Positions 12,518-23,388 of a stretch of 64,000 nucleotides of DNA are shown piece after piece. Both the position numbers and the translations under genes were made by a program. How positions within the stretch are numbered: position 1 is the first letter of the stretch; the number at the start of each line of letters is the position of its first letter. The notes under the pieces are model-generated. The model had not been told where the DNA came from and did not search any database. It saw only the letters and a program-made list of their open reading frames with translations. The stretch covers positions 1-64,000 of the forward strand of contig VXCM01002597.1 in assembly GCA_014773175.1 (NCBI GenBank), written 5' to 3'. The DNA is from Lucifuga dentata (lineage: Eukaryota > Chordata > Actinopteri > Ophidiiformes > Bythitidae).

Positions 12518-12710
12518 TTCATGAGTGCCCAAAAACACTAACCCTAACCCTAGCCCAAAAAGCTATCCAAAAAGGAAGCAAACCTCTCCAATCAACAGTG
12601 CACAGAATATAAATGTTCATCTGGGAAACTTTACAATTTACACTTTTACACTTATTTACATTATTATTTACAATCTGCTGTTTGTATCAGTCTCATTAGC
12701 TTTTCTGTTT
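12518..12710. other. Non-coding spacer after the gap
   Basis: Contains CTAACCCTAACCCTAGCCC (about 12538-12556), two and a half telomere-like units, too short to call an interstitial telomere. Nothing else recognised. Confidence 0.5.
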
Positions 12711-13586
12711 CAGGTCATACTGACCAGAGATGATGCACAGAGGCACATCACAAGACAGGCATTTATAAATTGTTTTGTTATGTCTTTTCAGGGTAAGGCA
12801 GTGAGCACAGTATTTTCTGCCCTCTGTTTCCCTGTACGCAAGTTCTGATGTGCTGACATCAGTCACAGGAACAGGATCCCAGAGGCCTCACTTCCAGGGT
12901 TTGTGAGTGGGTTCAGGTTGTGTCTGTGGATCTGCATCACTTTAAATATTCCCTCACAGCCAGCCAGCCAAACACACTCTCTGAAACTCTTTTGAGTCGG
13001 TGGTGTTTTGTTTTTTGTTCCTTTTGAATTATGAAGCTGTTTACGATGGCAATATCCATGAAATGGAACACAATTTTTTGTACCACTGCATGGTCTTCTG
13101 GATCACAGTGTAGTAGTATTTGATCAGTGCGTCTGAAAGATCCACTCTCCCCATGTACTGGTTGTAGTCTGCACAGCAGGAACAGTACACCTGTAGCTTC
13201 TGTCTCATTCCTAACCGGACGCTGACTGTCTGCCCACTGTGGGTCTTGTGTATGGTGGAGCCATGCTGATGTCATGAGTGTCCTTCCTTCCACTTGACAA
13301 AAAGTAGTCTATCATCCCTGATCCACCTCATATCAATCCTTTCGGCCTTTTTTGGGAAACTGTTGAGTTTCATCCTGGGGTAGCCAATCCATGTCTCCCA
13401 TATGGTGCTGCAAGCTCCACAGTGCATGGAATGCAAATGCTGAAATAAAATGGCACTTGTGTAGAAATTGTCTACATAGACATGGTAGCTCGTCCCCAGC
13501 AGTGCATGTGGATTAAGATGGGAGGGTAAATCTGAGTATACATGGAATACATCAAAACCAATGTAATATGGTGAACATGGAAACAA
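12711..13586 (-). pseudogene. piggyBac transposase remnant (PGBD4-like), frameshifted
   Basis: On the minus strand, 13586-13272 encodes 104 residues with YHVYVDNFYTSAILFQHL, followed by KKAERIDMRWIRDDRLLFVKW. This is the central part of piggyBac transposases of PGBD4 type; the Asp in VDNFYTS corresponds to the second catalytic Asp. The next segment has a shifted frame: at 13169-13110 another frame reads DYNQYMGRVDLSD, which holds the third catalytic Asp. A further shift leads to IVFHFMDIAIVNSFII. About 12711-12830 encodes a Cys-rich end (KYCAHC, then YKCLSC), like the C-terminal zinc-binding domain of the family. The N-terminal half and first catalytic Asp were not found, nor were TTAA-flanked ends. 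At least two frameshifts make it inactive. Confidence 0.85.
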
Positions 13587-14929
13587 TTTTTATTTTATAT
13601 ATTGCACCATATTTAAAATATGCAACAACTTCACAAGCAGCACTTTTTACACAGCAATTGTGAACATAGATAGAATTGAGTATAATCGTGGCCTAACACT
13701 GCTTAGCACTGCTTCCATGGTTGCTACGACAAAATGTGATAATTGTTAATACACATTCTGTGGTGGCGTTAATAAGGGAAATAATATAAATAGAACAAAT
13801 ATAAAATCAGTTGACTTCAACAAGAAAATGAGATGGCAAAAACTAACAATCTACAGTGGCGCCTTTTAAATTGTGTATGCCCTTTAAAACAAAGAAGCTT
13901 GCATTTCCGATCAATATTCTATAACAAGAGATCAAGGCATTGGGATGTTGTTATCGAGCGCTGGTAAGACGGCATGTCAGAAGCTAAATCATTATATTCA
14001 CTTCACCTGTACAAGTTCTTCCACCCTGCCCTTCAAGAGCTACGCTTGTCTGACGCTTTCACTATGAAGCCCCGAGGCAATGCTGATGCAGTGAAATGTG
14101 CTGTGAAAATACATGGGAGAATCCCTACAACTCTCTCGATCAATAGGATTTTTCCCCCTCAGAAGTGTGTGCTGTGTGGAGTTAAGTTAGGTGAATTTCA
14201 TTACGACAACAAGCAGCAGAGTACTTAAAGGTCTGCTACAAGGATACTAACTCTGACCTTAAATTTTATCTATCTGTCATTTCACATGAATAGTAAGTCC
14301 CTGCACTAGATGATCTGCATCTTCATATTTTTAGATAGCTCATGTTTGTTAGCTTTAGCATTGGAATATATCTCTGCTCAAAGCAAACGGATAAAAGGAA
14401 ATCCAAACATGACAAATTGATACATGAAATTGACCCAGAAAAACTCACGAAGACAGACAGTGACAAGTGACAGTGACCTGGGGCATGAAATGAGACATTG
14501 TTTTTAAGCTTCAAGTGCAGCTTGTGAGCTTTAATTTTAGGATTTTTCAAGGTAAATTAAATGAGAACAAGTAATCAAGGGTACAAGCTGTCAATTCAGC
14601 CTTGAACTGTAATGCTGTTCTGTGCACAGCTTCAAGATAAGAATGAGTGAATTTAGGCTTTTTGTCCCTGCTAATTCTCAGAGAATTGGGAGGAGAAAAA
14701 TATACCAAGTTGCTCATGCTTATCTTGAAGTTCTGCAGTAGGGACGAGACAATTCCAAGCTGATTTGATAACACAAACCCCTCCATCCATATTAATTTAG
14801 TGAAATTGTAACATCTCGCTGTCTCAGAATCTCAAACATTGGAGTGTATAAATGGCTGAAAAAGAGAATTTTATCATTTAGTTTTCTAAGTCTCATTCTA
14901 TAATATTATATAGCTTACATCTGATATAA
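13587..14929. other. Non-coding sequence with one unassigned open frame
   Basis: Possibly includes decayed upstream parts of the piggyBac element, but no motif supports that. At 13974-14228 on the plus strand there is an 84-codon frame with a CVLCGVKLGE motif (CxxC). It is flanked by in-frame stops and I do not recognise it. A GGTAAGAC donor-like site just upstream is not evidence of a gene by itself. Confidence 0.35.
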
Positions 14930-14969
14930 TACATACAGGTATCATATAGATATTATGACTGTATGATAT

Positions 14970-15175
14970 CAGGCCTGACACAGCTAGCCAATCAGAACAC
15001 AGCAGAATGTTGGGGAGGGTGATTTAAAAAAAAAAAAGTGCATCAAACAGCTTGCAGCAAGGAAAAGTAGAAGTGGATGAATTTGGTTTTTGCTAAATTA
15101 AAGCATTGCAAAGGCTTCAGAATAGATCCTAAATGAAAATAACACAAACATGGAAAAACAGAATATGGAAATCTG
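14970..15175 (+). repeat. Interspersed repeat family A, copy 1
   Basis: Shares ordered blocks with three other places here (25567-25756, 44971-45312, and on the minus strand 53905-55084). The blocks are CAGCTAGCCAATCAGAA, then a GCAGCAAGG-like block, GTAGAAGTGGATGAATTTG, CTTCAGAATAGATCCTAAATG and ACATGGAAATCT. It carries no coding potential and its class is unknown. Confidence 0.75.
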
Positions 15176-15275
15176 AATACAATTTTATGCACTTCTTTTG
15201 AAAATAAATTAAAAGGATATATTGTATCTAAGGTGACAATTGAGGGTAAACACCAGTTTAAAATAAGATGCGTAA

Positions 15276-15735
15276 TGGTGTAATCTGAAGTCTGTATAAT
15301 GCTAAATTGCAACTCTCTAATTTTATCGGTGGATAAACAGCCGGATGAACTTAACCAGACCTTTTCCCAAACATCATCTGGGATAATTTCCCCAAAATCA
15401 GGTTCCCACTGAGACTTGAGATGGCTCATATTCTTCCCCAAAACAGAAAGTGCCTTATAAAATCTAGTAATGAGTCTCTGGGGCTCAGAATCTTGCAACT
15501 ACAGGAGAGCAAAAGGATCCAAGAGAGCAACACTTATGCATTGTTATAATCTATGTCTGTATTACCCTCTACTTTTTGTTTTGTTTTGTTTGGTTGCCTG
15601 TTTTTTTTTTTTTTTTTTNTTTTTTTTTTTTTTTGTTTGTTTTTTTTTTTTTGTTTTTTTTAAGGTAGATGTGTTTATCATTTGTTGTTTGTTTCGTTGT
15701 TGAAAATTAATAAAAAATAAAATTAAAAAATTAAA
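15276..15735 (+). mobile_element. L1/Tx1-like LINE insertion with 5' inversion (twin priming)
   Basis: The right part (about 15500-15735, plus strand) looks like an L1-type 3' UTR: a T/G-rich stretch, an AATAAA signal and an A-rich tail. The left part (15276 to about 15498) is inverted. On the minus strand it encodes about 74 residues including WEPDFGEIIPDDVWEKVW and RELQFSIIQTSDYT, as in the C-terminal region of fish L1/Tx1 ORF2. Flanks are AAAATAAGATGCGTAA (15260-15275) and AAAATAAGATGTGTAA (15736-15751), a 16-bp target duplication with one CpG-to-TpG change. This arrangement is the signature of twin-primed LINE integration. A single N interrupts the T-run at 15619. Confidence 0.85.
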
Positions 15736-15751
15736 AAAATAAGATGTGTAA

Positions 15752-18230
15752 GCTCGTCTATGTGTGATTTGATCAGTACAGCTGTACATCTAAACAAATA
15801 CAGTTAAATATCTGCACTGCATCTTTTGTGAAACATTCTACAGTCATGTTTGTAGTGCTCATTGTCTTCCAAAGGTTTCCATTATGTTGGTGAAAGTGAC
15901 GCTGGGTCTGCAGGAATGGCATGAGAAACAAATATTTAATGGCTGTAATGCAAATTAAATTGGTTTTAGTCAATAATATCATTTTACAAAGTGATATCCT
16001 ATAAGTAACTGCAATACACAGGACAGCTATTGAGATGCTTAAAAACAGAAGAGAGAGCAGCTTAGCCCTGAAGACATATTATACTTCAATAAACTCTCCA
16101 TCCAAATGTATTGAAAATAGTTCTGGGTATCATTATATCAAACTCTGGACTGACAATGTTGTTTGATCCTAAAGTCTCTATTCCTCTGTAGTTCCTGCTG
16201 GATCAAAATGTGCTGATTTTTAATGGAGTAGATCTTCCAGCATCAAGAGTTACAGAGATTTTTCACTCCACCTTTGTTTAAGTGCTGTGCTACATCACGA
16301 TGACAGAAGAACAGTAATTTCTCCCTCTCACTCTGCACATTATAATTGGACTTATCCTCAAAGGTACAATATAAAACTTTTTGACATTTAAATGGCAATG
16401 TACAGCATAAAAAACGTTAAATTATACCTTTTCAGTCTGGGCCTGTCAGCAGCTGCGTGTGTAGATTTTTTTTTTTTTTTTTTNTTTTTTTTTTTTTTTT
16501 TGTCTAAAATTGGTGAGCTGAAACTTTAGATAAAATGTGTGAGAAAAACCTTCAAAAATGTTCGAAGTGCTGTTTTTGATTATAGATTTTATTTGTTCAC
16601 CGGATGCCACAGTGAAAAAGAAAAAAATATAAATAAAGACTAGAAGTAAAGTGTTATTGAGTGTTCAAAGTAAAAGTCCTCATTGTGAGGAAGAGCAGAG
16701 TTTAGTTTTTGCTACTGGGTAAAATTTTTGTATCTTCAGTTTTGGGGATTTTCCTGGTTTCAGATCAGATGAAGGAGGAAAAGAAAGAAAGAAACCAGAA
16801 ATGCAAGAAGAGCCAAAAGAAATAAATCATGAATGGGGACAGCAGAAGGAAGGAAGGGGTAATGAAGAGATGGAAGCAGGACAGGCAGAATGATGATACT
16901 AGACTGAACTGAAACCAATGGCAGTCTGGAAGGTAGGAAAAAAATAAAATTTACAGCTAAAGTAGTATAATTTAGAAAATGATTGTCAGTAACTTAACGT
17001 GTATACAGGTTGCAAAATCGCAAGTTTGTCCTTTAAGTGTAGCTGGTATCCTAAGTGCGTATTGCACTTCCCAAAATGTGTATTACACTCCCCAGACTTT
17101 CCATCAAGTTATAACAAACTCATTCCATTACAAAATTCAAATGAGTGGATAAAATCATCGTTTTAATGGTGGAAAACAACAAACACCTCAAGATTTTTTT
17201 AAAGCTGAATCTCAAATTAACTTCAACCAGTCAGTTTCCCAGTGCAGCTAACTAGCAACAACTAAAGATGCACATCATTAATTCATCAAGCGTGGGGGTG
17301 GCAGTTGAGACAGATGCCCAGAGGAGTGTAATTAAACAGATAAAGCCGTTTCCATGCAGTAAAATACAGTTTGCTCTGTGGTGCCATGGGAGACGAGACG
17401 TGTAAATGCTCATGAGAGCTTTATAATTTAATACAACCCTGAAATGCACACTTGTGTTGATTCAATCTACACAGAGCTTCAAAGAGCACATGAGATGAGC
17501 AGGTTTTTCTTCTAGCTTGTTTTGGCAGAAAACCTGCTCTCAAGTGACATCACCACATGTGATCTCCTTAAGGACGCTCTGCCTGCTCAAGACCAAACAG
17601 CATATTTAGCCTGCTGTTCGTTTGTTTACACTTGAAGTGTATGAAGGTTTTGTCATGGGTCGAAAGTAACAGAATACATAAATACTGTATTGTGATTATT
17701 GTCAGGAGATCAATGTGCATACAGTATATTCATGATAAATGAAACGTTAATGCTACAATTTTGATAAATATTCTCAGCATTAAAGGGGAAAAAATGTTTC
17801 CACTGCCCCCCAGGACACAAGCACATTAATACATCCCATCTGCAGGGTTTGACAGGGATTTATTCAATACCAGTGACTAAACAATTTCTTTGCCAGGTTC
17901 TGGACTTTTGGCTTTCAAAACTCACTTCTTGGCCTGAAATCTTCTTTGGAACAAAATCTGTAAACTACAACATTCACAGTCTTATCCTTTCATTTTCAGC
18001 TCCTCAGCAGAAGAGGGACAGTGCTGCAGCTGCACAACACATTTCAACAACAAAAATCTAAAATGTAAAAAAATAAAATGGCATTTCTGCAAAGAAATGT
18101 ATTGTGTCACTTGACATTTATTTCAGATGTCTGCCGTAATTAGCTGGTTTACTTGTTTTGTTGTGAAAATGGTAATTTTATAGGATTGCTGCCCTGGAGT
18201 GTGGGGGAGGTNGAGAGAAAATAACCCCAA
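15752..18230. other. Non-coding sequence
   Basis: No gene recognised. Contains poly(T) 16466-16501 with N at 16484, a purine-rich stretch around 16765-16870, and a single N at 18212. Confidence 0.5.
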
Positions 18231-18820
18231 TATCAGACCTAATATCAGGGGCACTCAAATACAAATCTTAAAGGTCCACAAAGAAAATTTTCAATCAGAC
18301 AAAGGTTTGTTTATTAACCAATCCAACCATGAGTCAAGGTGCTGATGAAACTAGCTGACGAAACTCTCAATCTGCGCTGTCAACTTTCAATGAGCCCAAC
18401 GCCCTGTCAGCCCATTGTATGGAGATGACGGGACACTGAATCTGACTGGACCAAACCAAAGCAAAATAGACATTCTCACACAGTGGAGCAGTTGGACGTT
18501 CAGAGCGCTGCTTTCAGTGGAGAAAGCTGAGAATTTTGACTTGTTGCATCGCAACGATGTCTCACAGATAATACAAATAAAACATATGAAAAGTATAATT
18601 TTCTCAGAGTCCAGAGACAGTTGTGGTTCAGTCCGGATCCGGACAGGAATCCGGACTTTGAGGATGGTTGCCCTGTACAATAATACAGTACAGATTTAAG
18701 GCTTATAGTGTTAAGTTCATCTAGAGACTGTAGCTTGTAGCTCTTTTTAAAGACACAGCTTTAGCAAATAACAAAAGTTTATTGGTCATATCAGTAGTGA
18801 CCATGGGCGACTACTGACAT
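18231..18820. other. Unassigned sequence with 14-bp palindrome
   Basis: Open frames exist on both strands (94 codons plus at 18415-18699, 97 codons minus at 18387-18680), but neither shows a domain and they shadow each other. A perfect palindrome GTCCGGATCCGGAC lies at 18631-18644, with ATCCGGACTTTG just after it. This CpG-containing, more GC-rich block could be an old transposon piece, but I cannot name it. Confidence 0.35.
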
Positions 18821-20319
18821 ATTGCCTACATTGTCACAGAGAAGTTCATTGCCCCAGTCAATTGATTTGACAGCCAATCTCCTGGAACAGAATCATCAGC
18901 TTGAAATTCACACCATTTTTCATCCGGATGTGTCAGGTTTCGCTTCTCAGAATTCCCTTCTTTTGGTCTCTGTAGTACTTTTTTTTAAGTTTGTTGATTA
19001 TGTGATCTGTTCTGTTGAAACCGACCATAATCAATTCTTGCTAAATTTCCCTACTGTATATACTTTGCATTCCTCTCCACTTTCTCTAATTTGTCTTGGG
19101 TGTCCCTTGAGGACCAAATGGCTAAAAGTGGTTTGTCTCCTCCACAGGCCATTGACTTCTGGTTTTGCAGATTTCAGTCATTTATAAATTTTTAATTTGA
19201 AAATATCACAAGTCCAATGTTTTTTGACTCCCAAGAAGTTGAAATTACATTCCTAACAAACTACAGTGGTGTTTGATGTTAGACCAGCAGCTTCTTGGAA
19301 ATTCACATTAGTAGGCACTGGCACCATGTCAGTGGAAAAGTTGATATGTGTGTTTATTAAACTCTGTAGTAATTTTTGAGGCAGTCGTATGATGGGTTGC
19401 TGTACTGGGCTGCATACATAATAATGAGTTCATGGCAGAAGTGTCCTTTGACAGGACAAGTTTTCACAGGGTGGCTAAGGTTGAGCTCATACTCAACCAG
19501 CTCTGGAATGCTGGATTCACATGTTGACGGTAGAAAAACAGCCATACCAGTCATTATAGCCGAATCACTGTCAACCGCAGCAGCAGGCCACGATGGTAGA
19601 TGCAGCACCGTTGCCAAGGTAATTGGTGGGATATAAATTCAGTACTGGAGGATGCAATAGCATTTCAGTATTTTGCACAATGTCGTATACAAACAGGAAA
19701 GCTCTGGTTCTGGCTGTTTTATATGCTCGTTTAAAGAACCAACAGAAAAGACAGACACACTTACACATGTGGGTTCTTCCCCATGCTACAGGAGTACAAA
19801 TTACTGGGAGAATTCCATCAGCTAATTCAAGAACTGAGGATGGATAAAAAGATTCAGGAGATATTTCAGACTGTTGACAACACAGTTTGATCACCTGCTC
19901 AATTTAAGTCATCATAAAATTATAAAGACACATCTGACAACAGAGATGAAAGAACAAGAAAAGAATGAGTTTCTCACTGTCCCTCTTTGACCCAAAAATA
20001 AATCAACATCCGGTTTGTCATTTCAGCTGCGGTAAATGGAAAAAGTTGGAGAATTTAAATTTTGACATCATGTTCTGTGTGGTCGCATGGTGTGTGCTCT
20101 CACTACCAGCGGTGGCAGTTTTCCATCATCCTCTCATCTGGTTTCTGTCTACTGCACACTGTCAACATATGAATCCAGCATAAGGTTTAAAGGCTTCTGA
20201 TAGGGGCCAGAAGCCTGTACTGCATATCTACACCGGCCCCTGTGTAATCTCACCTTATACATATCATGTCAGTTGTTCAGGACACTTATGTAGAACCAGC
20301 TGTACAATCCAAATCACCC
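18821..20319. other. Non-coding sequence, with overlapping open frames near 19.4-19.6 kb
   Basis: At 19357-19636 both strands carry 86-codon frames. The minus one ends just before TTTAATAAAC, a polyadenylation-like signal. Neither protein is recognisable. It could be a fragment of an unannotated repeat or chance; no splice or start context supports a gene. Confidence 0.35.
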
Positions 20320-20379
20320 CGATACTGGCTACCTGTGAAATACAGGATAAAACTTATCCTAAAAGATTTAAAGCACCTG
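20320..20379 (+). mobile_element. Short LINE fragment (L2/Rex1-like ORF2)
   Basis: About 20 codons read RYWLPVKYRIKLILKDLKHL, resembling the HWLPVxxRIxFKIL block that lies upstream of the C-terminal LAPPYL segment in fish L2/Rex1-like LINEs. Similarity stops abruptly on both sides. Small and decayed, so tentative. Confidence 0.4.
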
Positions 20380-20630
20380 GTTACCTCTGCGAACCCTGAA
20401 CCTCATTTTCTAACAGTCTGTAAGGTCAACAGTCAGGGGTTCCCTGACCATTCCATGGTCAAAGCTCAAGATCGAGGGTTATTGAACTTTAGTCATTGTG
20501 GCTCCAGTGCCCTGGGACAAATGTTTTTGTATACAAAGGTGTGTCATTCCTGTTTTTAATGGTTTACACCAGTGGGAACTTTCCCTATTTCTGTGTCCCG
20601 TTAGGCAATTAGAATGGGGCATACTTAGTA

Positions 20631-20674
<44 letters not shown>

Positions 20675-22471
20675 ATCTTGCTACATCTCTACCTGTCTTC
20701 CCTTGGTGTGATTGTAATGAAATTAACTGAATTTTCTGTGACATTTTGCATGACCTTAGTATGCTGACCAGTCATGAACATATGAGTGGAAAGTACCTGC
20801 TGCAGGTAGAGAACCATGTCCCACTTCTACCTGCAGAAATTCACAAATGGCCCCGCCTCACAACATTTTTAGACATCAGGAAATAATTGTGATAAAATTA
20901 AAGAGGTGCTGTGAGTACGGGAGCACATACCTGTACATGTATGTGTGTGTGTTGTCACAAGTGATGACAGTGATCTGCAGCACATCTGTACAAAGAGTTT
21001 CAACTGTATCATGTTGATACTGGAAATATTTTGCAGCTCACCTTCCTCAGACTGCAGCAGAAGCTGATGATTGAACAGAAAAGATTAGCCACACATCTTC
21101 GATTCATTCACACAACTCATTAACGCAAATGTAATCCCCACCCATCCCCCAATAAAAAGGGCATGCCAACCATTTTTGCACTGGACTAAAAAAATGATAT
21201 GCACCCCTGTTTAATCTGTTCTCTGTGTCTGCTTCATTGCTGGCACATTAATCATGAATATTTAGGATGACATACAGAGTGCTTTGAAATTAAAACAATG
21301 TGTCACACAGCTGATCTTGTGACCCAATGATGGATCATTCCATGTTTACATGGATATGTTAAAAAACTGTATGCGCCTTATTCCTAGTTCCTGTATCTGA
21401 TTATCTGATGTGAATGATTTTATTGATTGAACTTTTCTCTGCAGCAATTGATGTGGCTCTGAATTCTTTTTTTCTGCTACACGATTGTTCCACATGGGTG
21501 TACATGCCACATAATCAATTTATGTGCCCACCAGACCATGCACAGGTTCAATCCAAAAAATAGCATCACCACCAGTCTGCCTGGGAGAAAAATGAATGAC
21601 AGTACTAGGATTTCACCCTGTGTTCACTCAAAGAATCAAGTCCCTGCCATTGTGGTGCCAACTGCCCAATGACAGAGGGGTCAGTTCAATTCTCATCAGA
21701 TCCATGTCCAGTGAAAGCCAGTAGAATCCATAAGTGGAACAGAAATATAAGGTCTGTGTATGTGTGAGTGGAGGGGAAAACAGTGGAACATATTGTTGAA
21801 GCTTATAGTCTTTAGATTATAGGATTGTTCCATGAAATTAGTCTCCTTCCATATAGCAGATCAGAAGGCAAAAGGGCTGTGCCAGATATTGTTCATGATA
21901 ATATCAGATTTCTTTTTATTTTATGATAAACATTTGACCTGAAGTGTTGACACATTTTCACAATATGCACGAAGAAAAAAAAAACACTAATCAAGCAGTA
22001 GTGGGTCAGCGTCTGACAAATTAGCTACTGGTGTTGTTGGCTACAAAGCTAACAACCAATAGTAGGAATACAACAAATTTGTTTCTCCACGAGGCAGAAA
22101 CACCTGTGTGAATAACAAAAAAATCACAAGTCATTTGAGGAGGAGAGCCAAACAGCTGATTTGTGACGTGTAAGTGAAGCTAACCCAGTCAAGCACAGCT
22201 GGAGTGCTAGCTAGTTGTCTCCCTGTGACCACAAAAAAAAAAAAAAAAAAAAAATGATTGAGTGAAATTAGCAAAGCTGTAACTTTTTGCTTCACTAATG
22301 TATGACGCCAGTCCAAACAGTAGAAAAAGAAGGCTGTAAGTGACTTTTTAAGAAGCTTGACCAAGATAAAGATAAGGACCCAAGATAAGGAAATAACTTT
22401 CAAAGACGACTCTACTGTATGAATAGTGTTAGCTTAGCTGCTATGCTCACTTTGGTTGAGTTCTTTGCCTC

Positions 22472-22473
<2 letters not shown>
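20380..22473. other. Non-coding sequence with (TC)n tract
   Basis: A (TC)n microsatellite lies at 20635-20671 and poly(A) at 22231-22254. No gene recognised. A GGTCAGTTCAATTCTC motif near 21680 resembles a Pol III B box, but no A box or SINE body is visible. Confidence 0.5.

Positions 22474-22518
<45 letters not shown>
22474..22518. repeat. (GT)n microsatellite
   Basis: About 22 uninterrupted GT units. Confidence 0.95.
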
Positions 22519-22521
<3 letters not shown>

Positions 22522-22770
22522 CTGTAGCTGTAATCTGTAACATGTTTCATACATTCTAACCAATCTGATTGTAGTCCATTTTGTTGCTGATTACAATCGC
22601 GCTAAATATTCAAGGTAATTTTTAATTTTAGGTTCAATGTAAATTTAATGTATTTTTCTCTGTGTATTTTTTTTTTAAAATAATTTGAAGTATTTATTTC
22701 TGCAATCACCAATACAACATTGTACAGTGTTACAATTTTTATGTTGTCATGAATATTGTTAAATACTTTA

Positions 22771-23040
22771 ATGATATTATTTTAAGGCTGGGTGAAAGCA
22801 TTTTCACAGTAATGAAACGGTTAGCATGAATTTATACAGGAAGAAACTCCCCTCCATCAGTTGTTCCCAACACACCTGAATACTGGAGGACATCATGATA
22901 TTATTTTAAGGCTATTTTTAAAATCTGATTCAATGAAAGAAAGAAAGCAGGTGAAAGAATTTCCACAGTAATGAATTCAAAAAAAAAAGAAATTCCTCTT
23001 CCTTTGTTGTCACCAACACACCTGAATCCCATTTCCACTC
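22771..23040 (+). repeat. Diverged tandem duplication, 124-bp period
   Basis: The blocks ATGATATTATTTTAAGGCT, GGTGAAAG, CACAGTAATGAA, CTCCCCTCC/TTCCTCTTCC and CCAACACACCTGAAT occur in the same order at 22771-22894 and again from 22895. The second copy is longer because of insertions. No coding content. Confidence 0.75.
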
Positions 23041-23333
23041 ATTTCTGTCCTATCATTATGTCCCTCTGCCAGGAGCTTATCCTCCTCTTCAACCTATCAC
23101 ATCTCTGCATCGCACATTTATCGCTCACCTTTCATGTCTCCGCTGTCATTGCAGCCTGCCATTTCCACTCTCCTTCTCCACACCACCAACAGCGTCCAGG
23201 CCCCATCCACGGTCCAGAGGGATCTTCAAAGCTCTGCTGCCCTTGATGCTGCCCCCGCACGTGCACAGATCCAAGCGACAGATCCACCGCCAAATTTATA
23301 TCAATTTCCTTTTGCAGCAAGTGATCGAATACA

Positions 23334-23335
<2 letters not shown>
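23041..23335. other. Pyrimidine-rich unique sequence
   Basis: Relatively GC- and C-rich. Overlapping open frames run into the (CT)n tract and give Ser-Leu repeats. No domain; not called as a gene. Confidence 0.4.

Positions 23336-23386
<51 letters not shown>
23336..23386. repeat. (CT)n microsatellite
   Basis: About 25 uninterrupted CT units. Confidence 0.95.

Positions 23387-23388
<2 letters not shown>

Noticed and set aside
11690..12538. Open frames of 266-282 codons on both strands
   Set aside because: They are almost entirely translated N from the assembly gap.
12538..12556. Telomere-like CTAACCCTAACCCTAGCCC
   Set aside because: Only about two and a half units, compatible with chance; not an interstitial telomeric array.
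19357..19636. 86-codon frames on both strands followed by an AATAAA-like signal
   Set aside because: Neither protein is recognisable, and openness on both strands points to composition rather than selection.
21660..21720. B-box-like GGTCAGTTCAATTCTC suggesting a tRNA-derived SINE
   Set aside because: No A box at proper spacing, no SINE body or tail.
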